From: Roseovarius amoyensis
GTDB lineage: Bacteria; Pseudomonadota; Alphaproteobacteria; Rhodobacterales; Rhodobacteraceae
Assembly (NCBI RefSeq): GCF_003260265.1
Contig: NZ_QITQ01000015.1
Span: forward strand, 1-64,000
Length of the DNA stretch: 64,000 bases
Direction: 5' to 3'
Part shown: positions 57,581 through 64,000 of the stretch, piece after piece
Layout: each line of letters starts with the position of its first letter
Numbering within the stretch: the stretch's first letter is position 1
Notes under the pieces: model-generated
Database searches by the model: none
Seen by the model: only the letters and a program-made list of their open reading frames with translations
Told to the model about the DNA's origin: nothing
Translations under genes and position numbers: made by a program

Positions 57581-60025
57581 ATGAGCGATTTTCCAACCAT
57601 GGCACGGGTGGTCATCATCGGCGGCGGCGCGATCGGGGCATCCAGCCTCTATCACCTGGCGCGCGCCGGCTGGACAGACTGTGTGCTGCTGGAAAAGAAC
57701 GAGCTGACTGCCGGCAGCACCTGGCACGCCGCCGGCAACGTGCCGACCTTTTCGACCTCGTGGTCGATCATGAACATGCAGCGCTATTCGACCGAGCTCT
57801 ATGCGCGGCTGGGCGAAGAGGTCGGATACCCGATGAACTATCACCAGACCGGGTCGATCCGGCTGGCGCATTCGGACGAGCGGATGCAGGAATTTCAGCG
57901 CGCGCGGGGCATGGGCCTTTATCAGGGGATGGACCTTGAGATCCTGCCCCCGGACGAGATCAAGGCGCGCTATCCTTTCATCGAAACCCACGACCTGAAA
58001 GGCGCGCTTTATGATCCCAATGACGGCGATATCGACCCGGCGCAGCTGACCCAGGCGCTGGCCGCCGGTGCACGCCAGATGGGGGCGCGGGTGATGCGCT
58101 TCTGCCCGGCCACCGGCATCGACCGGGACGGGGACGAGTGGATCGTGCACACCGAAAAGAACGATATCCGCTGTGAATACGTGGTCAACGCCGCCGGCTA
58201 CTATGCTCAGCGGGTGGGTGAATGGTTCCGCCCCTTCGGCGGGCGCCGGGTGCCGATGATGGTGATGAGCCACCAGTACATGCTGACCGACGAAATCCCC
58301 GAGCTGGAGGCCTGGAGCCGCGAAGTGGGGCACAAGCTGCCGCTTCTGCGCGATGTCGACAGCTCCTATTACCTGCGGCAGGAAAAATACGGGCTGAACC
58401 TTGGGCCCTATGAACGCAACTGCCGCGCGCACTGGGCCGATCCGTCTGACCCGATGCCCGAGGATTTCAGCTTTCAGCTTTATCCCGACGACCTGGATCG
58501 CCTGGAATGGTATATCGAGGACGCGATGGCGCGGGTGCCGGTGCTGGGCACGGCGGGGGTGAACAAGGTCATCAACGGCCCGATCCCCTATGCCCCCGAC
58601 GGGCTACCGCTGATCGGGCCGATGCCCGGCGTCAGGAACGCGTTTGAGGCCTGCGTCTTTACCTTCGGCATCGCCCAGGCGGGCGGCGCGGGCAAGGTGC
58701 TGGCCGAATGGATAACCGAGGGCGCCACCGAATGGGACATGTGGTCGGTCGATCCGCGCCGCTACACCGACTACACCGATCACGATTACTGCGTTGCCAA
58801 GGGGAAAGAGGTCTATGGCCACGAATACGCCATGCACTTTCCGTGGCACGAATGGCCTGCCGGGCGTGACCGCAAGCTCAGCCCCGTGCATGACCGGGTC
58901 AAGGCGCTGGGCGGCGTGATGGACGCCTATAACGGCTGGGAACGCGCCAACTGGTTCGCGCAGGACGGCGATGACACCAGCGAGGAAGCGACACAGACCT
59001 GGAACCGTACCGGCCCGTGGGAGCCACGCATCCGCGAGGAATGCGAGACCGTGCGCGACGGCTGCGGCGTGCTGGACCTGCCCGGTTTCACCCGGCTGCA
59101 TGTCTCGGGCCCCGGCACCGATGACTGGCTGCGCGGGCTGGTCACCGGCGGGTTGCCGCGCGTGGGGCGGATGAACCTGGTCTACGTGGCCGATGCGCGC
59201 GGCCGGGTCCTGACCGAGTTTTCCTGCATCCGCATGGCCGAGGACGACCTGATCCTGATCACCGCCGCTGCCGCGCAATGGCATGATGGCGAACTGGTGC
59301 GCAATTCGGTCCCCGAGGGGGTCGAGGTGCGCGAAACCACCACCGAGCGCGACGCGCTGCTGGTTGCCGGGCCGAAATCGCGCGAGGTGCTGGCCGGGCT
59401 GACCGATGCCGACCTGTCGCTGCCGTGGCTCAGCCATCAGGCTTGCGCCGTGGCCGGGCAAAAAGCGCACCTGATCCGCGTCAGCTTTACCGGCGAACTG
59501 GGCTGGGAGGTGCACGCCGACAACGCCGCCACCCCCGCGATCCACGACGCGATCCTGGCCGCCGGCGCCAAGCCGTTCGGGATGTATGCGCTCAACAGCT
59601 TGCGGATCGAAAAGGGCTATCGCGCGTGGAAGGGCGACCTGTCTACCGACTATACGCTGCTTGAGGCCGGGCTGGGCCGGTTCGTCAAGCTCGACAAGCC
59701 GCAGGATTTCCCCGGCAAGGCGGCGCTGCTGGCCGAGCGGCAGCAAGGGTCGAAAAAGGCGTTCGTGACGCTGCTGGTCGATGCGGGCGAGGCTGATGCG
59801 CCCTACATGTCGACAATCTGGCATGACGGCAAGATCGTGGGTGAAACCACCTCGGGCGCATGGGGATATCGGGTGAATGCCTCGGTCGCGCTGGCGATGG
59901 TGCGCGCCGATCTGGCCACGCCCGACCAGGTGCTTGAGGTCGAGATTTACGGTGAACGCCGCAAGGCAACGGTACAGCCCGCCGGCCCGCTGTGGGACCC
60001 CGGGAACGAAAGGCTGCGTGCGTGA
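57581..60025 (+). CDS. Dimethylglycine/sarcosine dehydrogenase-like flavoprotein, first copy
   Basis: 814 residues. The N-terminal FAD domain has VVIIGGGAIGASSLYHLARAG and TAGSTWHAAGNVPTF, where WHAAG holds the histidine that binds FAD covalently in relatives. From about residue 470 it continues into a GcvT-like tetrahydrofolate-binding half (LHVSGPGTDDWLRGL, VSFTGELGWEVHADN, LNSLRIEKGYRAWKGDLS). Such enzymes demethylate dimethylglycine or sarcosine and pass the methyl group to folate. Which substrate is unclear. AGGAAAGGGAGG lies before ATG 57581. It follows the XRE-cupin gene and is separated from its paralogue by a quinone-oxidoreductase relic. Confidence 0.88.
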   Translation: MSDFPTMARVVIIGGGAIGASSLYHLARAGWTDCVLLEKNELTAGSTWHAAGNVPTFSTSWSIMNMQRYSTELYARLGEEVGYPMNYHQTGSIRLAHSDERMQEFQRARGMGLYQGMDLEILPPDEIKARYPFIETHDLKGALYDPNDGDIDPAQLTQALAAGARQMGARVMRFCPATGIDRDGDEWIVHTEKNDIRCEYVVNAAGYYAQRVGEWFRPFGGRRVPMMVMSHQYMLTDEIPELEAWSREVGHKLPLLRDVDSSYYLRQEKYGLNLGPYERNCRAHWADPSDPMPEDFSFQLYPDDLDRLEWYIEDAMARVPVLGTAGVNKVINGPIPYAPDGLPLIGPMPGVRNAFEACVFTFGIAQAGGAGKVLAEWITEGATEWDMWSVDPRRYTDYTDHDYCVAKGKEVYGHEYAMHFPWHEWPAGRDRKLSPVHDRVKALGGVMDAYNGWERANWFAQDGDDTSEEATQTWNRTGPWEPRIREECETVRDGCGVLDLPGFTRLHVSGPGTDDWLRGLVTGGLPRVGRMNLVYVADARGRVLTEFSCIRMAEDDLILITAAAAQWHDGELVRNSVPEGVEVRETTTERDALLVAGPKSREVLAGLTDADLSLPWLSHQACAVAGQKAHLIRVSFTGELGWEVHADNAATPAIHDAILAAGAKPFGMYALNSLRIEKGYRAWKGDLSTDYTLLEAGLGRFVKLDKPQDFPGKAALLAERQQGSKKAFVTLLVDAGEADAPYMSTIWHDGKIVGETTSGAWGYRVNASVALAMVRADLATPDQVLEVEIYGERRKATVQPAGPLWDPGNERLRA

Positions 60026-60277
60026 CCCTGCCCGCCGTCATGTCCGGCGTCTGCCTTACCCGCCACGGCGGGCCGGAGGCCGCCGCGGGTGTTCGAGGCG
60101 CTGATCGGCATGGTCAATGCGGGGCAGGTCAGGCCGCTGGTCTCGCGCACCTATCCGCTGCACCAGATCGGCCGCGCGCAGGCCGATTTCCAGTCAAAGA
60201 CGCTGCCGGGAAAGCTGGTGCTGGTGCCGCCGGGGGTGGGCGGTGGCGACAACGAATCCGAGAGCGGGAATGCCTGA
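60022..60277 (+). pseudogene. Relic of an NAD(P)H:quinone oxidoreductase (zinc-type MDR family)
   Basis: Two pieces remain. GTG 60022 (overlapping the stop of the flavoprotein) reads VTLPAVMSGVCLTRHGGPEA, the usual N-terminus of quinone oxidoreductases. About 70 bases later another frame reads RVFEALIGMVNAGQVRPLV, HQIGRAQADFQSKT and LPGKLVLVPPG, the standard C-terminus, ending at 60277. The roughly 260 residues in between, which should carry the cofactor-binding core, are gone, and the pieces are out of frame. It is therefore dead. It may once have been part of the demethylation operon. Confidence 0.8.
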
Positions 60278-60328
60278 AACCCTGCCGCGCTGCGGCCCAC
60301 TGTCCGTGATCCAGAAACGAGGTCCGAA

Positions 60329-62779
60329 ATGAACGATCTTCCCCAAAAGGCGCGCGTGGTTATCATCGGCGGCGGTGTCGTCGGCTGTTCCGTCGCCTAT
60401 CACCTGACGAAACTCGGCTGGCGCGACGTGGTGCTGCTGGAACGCAAGCAACTGACATCCGGCACCACCTGGCATGCCGCCGGCCTGATCGGCCAGTTGC
60501 GGGCAACGGCCAACATGACGCGGCTGGCGCGCTATTCGGCCGAGCTGTATCTCGGGCTTGAGAAAGAGACCGGCGTTGCGACCGGCATGCGCCAGGTCGG
60601 GTCCATTTCGGTGGCGCTGACCAATGAGCGGCGCGAAGAACTCTATCGCAACGCCGCCATGGCGCGCGCCTTTGGCGTCCCGGTCGAAGAACTGAGCCCG
60701 GCCGAGGTCAAGGACCGTTACCCCCACATCAACCTGGACGGGGTGACCGGGGGTGTCTGGCTGCCCACCGACGGGCAGGCGGACCCGGCCAACATCGCGC
60801 TGGCGCTGGCGCGCGGGGCGCGCGACCGGGGGGCGATCGTGCGCGAACGGGTCAGGGTAAGCGGCATGACCCGCAGCGGACGCCGGGTGACCGGTGTCGA
60901 CTGGATCAGCGATGACGGCAGTGCCCAGGGGCATATCGAAACCGATCTCGTGGTGAACTGCGCTGGCATGTGGGGGCGCGAGGTGGGCGCGATGGCCGGC
61001 ACCAACGTGCCGTTGCAGGCCTGCGAGCATTTCTACATCGTCACCGAGGGCATCGACGGGCTGGACCGGATGCCGGTGCTGCGCGTGCCCGACGAATGCG
61101 CCTATTACAAGGAGGACGCCGGCAAGATTTTGCTGGGCGCGTTTGAGCCCAGGTCGAAACCCTGGGGGATGGACGGCATCCCGTCGGATTTCGAGTTCGA
61201 CCAGCTGCCCGAGGATTTTGACCATTTCGAACCGATCCTCGAGGCCGCCTGCAACCGGATGCCGATGCTGGCCGAGGCGGGTATTCACACCTTTTTCAAC
61301 GGGCCCGAAAGCTTTACCCCCGATGATGCCTATCACCTTGGCCTGTGCCCCGAGATGGACAATGTCTGGGTCGCTGCCGGTTTCAACTCGATCGGGATTC
61401 AGAGCGCGGGCGGCGCCGGCATGGCGCTGGCGCAGTGGATGGAGGATGGCGAAAAGCCCTTTGACCTGGGCGATGTGGATATCACCCGGATGCAGCCCTT
61501 TCAGGGCAACCGCCGCTATCTGGTCGACCGCGCGACCGAGGCGCTGGGCCTGCTTTACGCTGACCACTTCCCCTATCGGCAAAAGGCCACCGCGCGCGGG
61601 GTCCGGCGCACGCCGTTTCATGCCCAGTTGCTGAAACATGGCGCGGTGATGGGCGAAATCGCCGGGTGGGAGCGTGCCAACTGGTTCGCGAACGAGGGGC
61701 AGGATGCCGAGTACCACTATTCATGGGGGCGGCAGAACTGGTTCGACTACGCCGCCGCGGAACATCGCGCCGTGCGTGAACGGGTGGGCATGTACGACAT
61801 GTCGAGCTTTGGCAAGCTGCGCGTCGAGGGCGAGGGCGCCGAGGCGTTCCTCAACCGGGTCTGCGGCGCCGGCATGTCGGTGCCGGTGGGCAAGATCGTC
61901 TATACCCAGTTTCTCAATTCCCGAGGCGGTATCGAGGCCGATGTCACCGTCACCCGCCTGAGCGAAACCGCCTATCTGGTGGTCACGCCCGCCGCGACGC
62001 GGCTGGCGGACGAAACACACCTGCGCCGCCATGTGGGTGACAGTCGCGTGGTGATCACCGACGTCACACCCGCCGAGGGCGTTTTGGCGGTGATGGGCCC
62101 GGATGCGCGCAAGCTGATGCAGGCGGTATCGCCCGACGATTTCTCGCCCGAGTCGCATCCCTTTGGCATCGCGCGCGAGATCGAGATCGGCATGGGGCTG
62201 GCGCGGGCGCACCGGGTTTCCTATGTCGGCGAACTAGGCTGGGAAATCTACATTTCCGCCGACATGGCGGGCCACGTGTTCGAGACGCTGTGGCAGGCGG
62301 GGCAGGATGTCGGGCTGAAGCTGTGCGGCATGCACATGATGGACAGCTGCCGCATCGAAAAGGCGTTCCGCCATTTCGGCCACGACATCACCTGCGAGGA
62401 TCATGTCGTCGATGCCGGGCTGGGCTTTGCCGTCGATCTGTCCAAGCCCGATTTCATCGGCAAGGCGGCGGTCGAGGCGCGCAAGGCGACCGGGCCCGAA
62501 CGGCGCATGGTCCAGTTCCTGCTGCAGGATCCCGGGCCGCTGCTCTATCACAACGAGCCGCTTTTGCGCGATGGTGATATTGTCGGCCACCTGACCTCGG
62601 GCGCCTATGGCCACACCTTGGGCGGTGCGGTCGGCATGGGCTATGTGCCCTGCAAGGGCGAAAGCGCGGCAGAGGTGCTGGCCTCGACCTATGAGGTCGA
62701 TGTCATGGGGACAAAGGTGCGCGCCACGGCCAGCATCAGGCCGCTCTATGACCCCAAGGCAGAGCGGATGAAGGCCTGA
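60329..62779 (+). CDS. Dimethylglycine/sarcosine dehydrogenase-like flavoprotein, second copy
   Basis: 816 residues, same two-domain plan as the gene upstream. FAD motif: [21 protein letters not shown], then TSGTTWHAAGLIGQLRA with the predicted FAD-linking histidine. C-terminal GcvT-like half: LRVEGEGAEAFLNRVCG, VSYVGELGWEIYISADM and SCRIEKAFRHFGHD. It is a clear paralogue of the first copy but with many differences, so the two probably act on different N-methyl substrates (for example dimethylglycine and sarcosine). AACGAGGTCCGAA lies before ATG 60329. It is the last gene of the XRE-cupin-linked group. Confidence 0.88.
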   Translation: MNDLPQKARVVIIGGGVVGCSVAYHLTKLGWRDVVLLERKQLTSGTTWHAAGLIGQLRATANMTRLARYSAELYLGLEKETGVATGMRQVGSISVALTNERREELYRNAAMARAFGVPVEELSPAEVKDRYPHINLDGVTGGVWLPTDGQADPANIALALARGARDRGAIVRERVRVSGMTRSGRRVTGVDWISDDGSAQGHIETDLVVNCAGMWGREVGAMAGTNVPLQACEHFYIVTEGIDGLDRMPVLRVPDECAYYKEDAGKILLGAFEPRSKPWGMDGIPSDFEFDQLPEDFDHFEPILEAACNRMPMLAEAGIHTFFNGPESFTPDDAYHLGLCPEMDNVWVAAGFNSIGIQSAGGAGMALAQWMEDGEKPFDLGDVDITRMQPFQGNRRYLVDRATEALGLLYADHFPYRQKATARGVRRTPFHAQLLKHGAVMGEIAGWERANWFANEGQDAEYHYSWGRQNWFDYAAAEHRAVRERVGMYDMSSFGKLRVEGEGAEAFLNRVCGAGMSVPVGKIVYTQFLNSRGGIEADVTVTRLSETAYLVVTPAATRLADETHLRRHVGDSRVVITDVTPAEGVLAVMGPDARKLMQAVSPDDFSPESHPFGIAREIEIGMGLARAHRVSYVGELGWEIYISADMAGHVFETLWQAGQDVGLKLCGMHMMDSCRIEKAFRHFGHDITCEDHVVDAGLGFAVDLSKPDFIGKAAVEARKATGPERRMVQFLLQDPGPLLYHNEPLLRDGDIVGHLTSGAYGHTLGGAVGMGYVPCKGESAAEVLASTYEVDVMGTKVRATASIRPLYDPKAERMKA

Positions 62780-62822
62780 GAGGGCGGGCGCCACGGCAGG
62801 CTCCTGGCCCCAGCCGGTCACA

Positions 62823-62881
62823 GACCGGCCACGCGCCGACCGCCCCCCAGGGCGGCGCGTTTCGCGCCACCCGCGGTCGGC
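62823..62881. repeat. Modular hairpin repeat, copy D (divergent)
   Basis: Follows the second flavoprotein gene. It keeps the order of copy A: GACCGG (62823-62828), a CGCCC/GGGCG hairpin, GGCGCG-TTT-CGCGCC (62854-62868), then CACCCGCGGTCGGC. Clearly related but with many base changes that preserve the stems. Confidence 0.65.
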
Positions 62882-62958
62882 TTGGCCCCCGGCACGGGCG
62901 GGCGCAAAGAGGCGCGCCCGGCTGGCGCACCGGCGTGGGAATGGTATAGAGCGCGCCC

Positions 62959-63606
62959 ATGTCTGACGAATACACCCCGCCACAGGACCCTCTGAATGTC
63001 CTGCACGCCGATCATGAGATCGTCGTGGTGGACAAGCCCGCTGGCCTGTTGTCGGTGCCGGGGCGGGGCGCGCACCTGGCCGACTGCCTGCTGGCGCGGG
63101 TGGTCGAGGTGTTTCCGACCGCGCTGCTGGTGCACCGGCTCGACCGGGATACGTCCGGCGTGATCGTCTTTGCGCTCAGCCCCCATGCGCAGCGCCATCT
63201 CGGGCTGCAGTTTGAAAAGCGCCAGACCAGAAAGACCTATGTCGCCCGCGTCGCCGGGCGGCTGGAACCCAGAAAAGGCACGGTCGATCTGCCGCTGATC
63301 GTCGACTGGCCCAACCGGCCACGGCAGAAGGTCTGCCACGAGACCGGCAGGCAGGCGGTGACCGACTGGCGGGTGCTGCGCGCCAGCGATGAAGAAAGCC
63401 GCGTGCGGCTGATGCCGAAAACCGGGCGCAGTCACCAACTCAGGGTGCACATGCTGGCGCTGGGGCATCCGATTCTGGGCGACCCGTTCTATGCCGAGGG
63501 CGCGGCGCGTGAGCATCCGCGCCTGATGCTGCATTCCGAGGAACTGCGCCTGCGCCACCCCGATGGCGGGGCGGGGATGCGGTTTCGCGCGGGCGCGCCG
63601 TTTTAA
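62959..63606 (+). CDS. RluA-family pseudouridine synthase
   Basis: 215 residues, no S4 domain, catalytic domain only, as in RluA. Motifs: IVVVDKPAGLLSVPGRG near the start, the catalytic aspartate in LLVHRLDRDTSGVIVFA, and MPKTGRSHQLRVHMLALGHPILGD. RluA acts on 23S position 746 and tRNA position 32; that specificity is assumed from the family. ATG 62959 is preceded by a weak ribosome binding site. A palindromic repeat unit follows its stop. Confidence 0.92.
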   Translation: MSDEYTPPQDPLNVLHADHEIVVVDKPAGLLSVPGRGAHLADCLLARVVEVFPTALLVHRLDRDTSGVIVFALSPHAQRHLGLQFEKRQTRKTYVARVAGRLEPRKGTVDLPLIVDWPNRPRQKVCHETGRQAVTDWRVLRASDEESRVRLMPKTGRSHQLRVHMLALGHPILGDPFYAEGAAREHPRLMLHSEELRLRHPDGGAGMRFRAGAPF

Positions 63607-63631
63607 GGACATCCCGCCTTTTGCTCTGTGC

Positions 63632-63694
63632 GCCCCGGGCCTGACCCGGGGCCTCGTCATCCTGGCAAGGGCTCCCGGCTCGGAGGCCGGGACG
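63632..63694. repeat. Palindromic intergenic repeat, single unit plus tail
   Basis: The unit at 63632-63654 has the inverted repeat CCCCGG-GCCTGA-CCCGGGG, nearly identical to the units at 17249-17325. It is followed by a second GC-rich hairpin-like tail (GCTCCCGGCTCGGAGGCCGG). It lies between the RluA-type gene and the edge gene that points toward it. Confidence 0.7.
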
Positions 63695-63721
63695 TGTATC
63701 GCTCAGATCGGATGTGGCGTC

Positions 63722-64000
63722 TTAGCGGCTGCGGTCGGTCAGGTTTAGTCGCCCGGCAATGATCGGTTCCAGCGTTTCGGCCAGTTCCGGCTCTGCCTGT
63801 TCCAGCGCCGCCAATTCGTCCAGCCGGTTGGTGGCCACCAGTTGCAGCACGTCCAGCCGCACGCGGCCGCCCGCATCGCGCGGCACGCGGGCGACGGGCT
63901 GGATTAGCTCCGGCCCCGGCGCGGGCACGAGGGCGCGCAGCGCGCCCTCACCCATTCCGGTTTCCACAAAGGCGTAAAGCCCCACCCCCTTGGCCGGCAG
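63722..64000 (-). CDS. C-terminal part of a gene cut by the window edge, unrecognised
   Basis: The frame is open from position 64000 to a stop at 63722-63724, giving the last 92 residues of a longer protein. The visible part starts KGVGLYAFVETG and contains LIQPVARVPRDAGGRVRLDVLQLVATNRLDEL, ending LNLTDRSR. Its pattern (short beta segments, then a helical end) resembles the C-terminal cap of AMP-forming acyl-CoA synthetases. I do not consider that firm. An internal ATG near 63985 should not be taken as the start. Confidence 0.55.
   Translation of the reverse strand: MPAKGVGLYAFVETGMGEGALRALVPAPGPELIQPVARVPRDAGGRVRLDVLQLVATNRLDELAALEQAEPELAETLEPIIAGRLNLTDRSR

Overview
The window is high-GC DNA from an alphaproteobacterium, most likely a marine Rhodobacteraceae (Roseobacter-type) chromosome. 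The clues are an AapJQMP/Bzt-type amino acid transporter, an RpoHII-type heat-shock sigma factor heading a minus-strand gene run, a DUF2793 protein of the kind found in Rhodobacterales phage and gene transfer agent (GTA) loci, an ATP12 chaperone, a DUF1674 (SDHAF4) protein and RTX proteins. Genus cannot be fixed from sequence reading alone.

Layout. 1-0.8 kb: a broken, unrecognised protein piece and a gene-poor AT-richer stretch next to tRNA-Arg(CCU), a typical decay site of an integrated element. 1-4.3 kb: LacI-type regulator, a frameshifted beta-hydroxyacid dehydrogenase and a membrane-anchored RTX protein. 4.4-8.4 kb: rpsO and pnp, separated by an ArsR-type regulator and a small NIF3-like protein. 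8.5-11.8 kb: GMC (choline dehydrogenase-like) oxidoreductase, Lrp regulator, and divergent alanine dehydrogenase. 12-17.2 kb: histidine utilisation operon hutI-H-G-U, tightly overlapping, preceded by a palindrome. 17.3-21.8 kb: DUF1810, a relic of a Tat-exported protein, and hydantoinase/oxoprolinase subunits A and B. 21.8-25.6 kb: DUF2793 spike/fibre-like protein and a large RTX protein with a probable propeller. 25.6-32 kb: glmM, smpB, azlCD, and a molybdenum-cofactor/formate dehydrogenase maturation block (fdhD-mobA-mobB-moeA). 32-38.8 kb: rsmB, sdhAF4-like, dapB, rbfA, a phosphodiester glycosidase, truB, DUF1643, glycerate kinase. 38.9-41.7 kb: four-gene operon crcB-pseudouridine synthase-HAD phosphatase-ATP12 chaperone with ATGA overlaps. 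41.9-46.5 kb: aapJQMP transporter. 46.5-55.6 kb: ten closely packed minus-strand genes headed by rpoH. 55.7-62.8 kb: cobinamide kinase and a histidine phosphatase, then an XRE-cupin regulator with an inverted-repeat array and two dimethylglycine/sarcosine dehydrogenase-like flavoproteins flanking a quinone-oxidoreductase relic. 62.9-64 kb: RluA-type synthase and a gene running off the edge.

How it fits together. The accessory theme is nitrogen-compound scavenging: broad amino acid uptake (aap), histidine, alanine, hydantoin/oxoproline-like and methylated-glycine degradation. The rest is housekeeping (translation, RNA decay, cofactors, heat shock). I did not find a clear new defence or biosynthetic system. 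The most interesting signals are a modular hairpin repeat family (four copies, three of them between convergent genes), the DUF2793 plus RTX pair, the GTGAAA/TTTCAC half-site array before the XRE-cupin gene, and several gene relics (frameshifted dehydrogenase, Tat signal relic, quinone-oxidoreductase relic).
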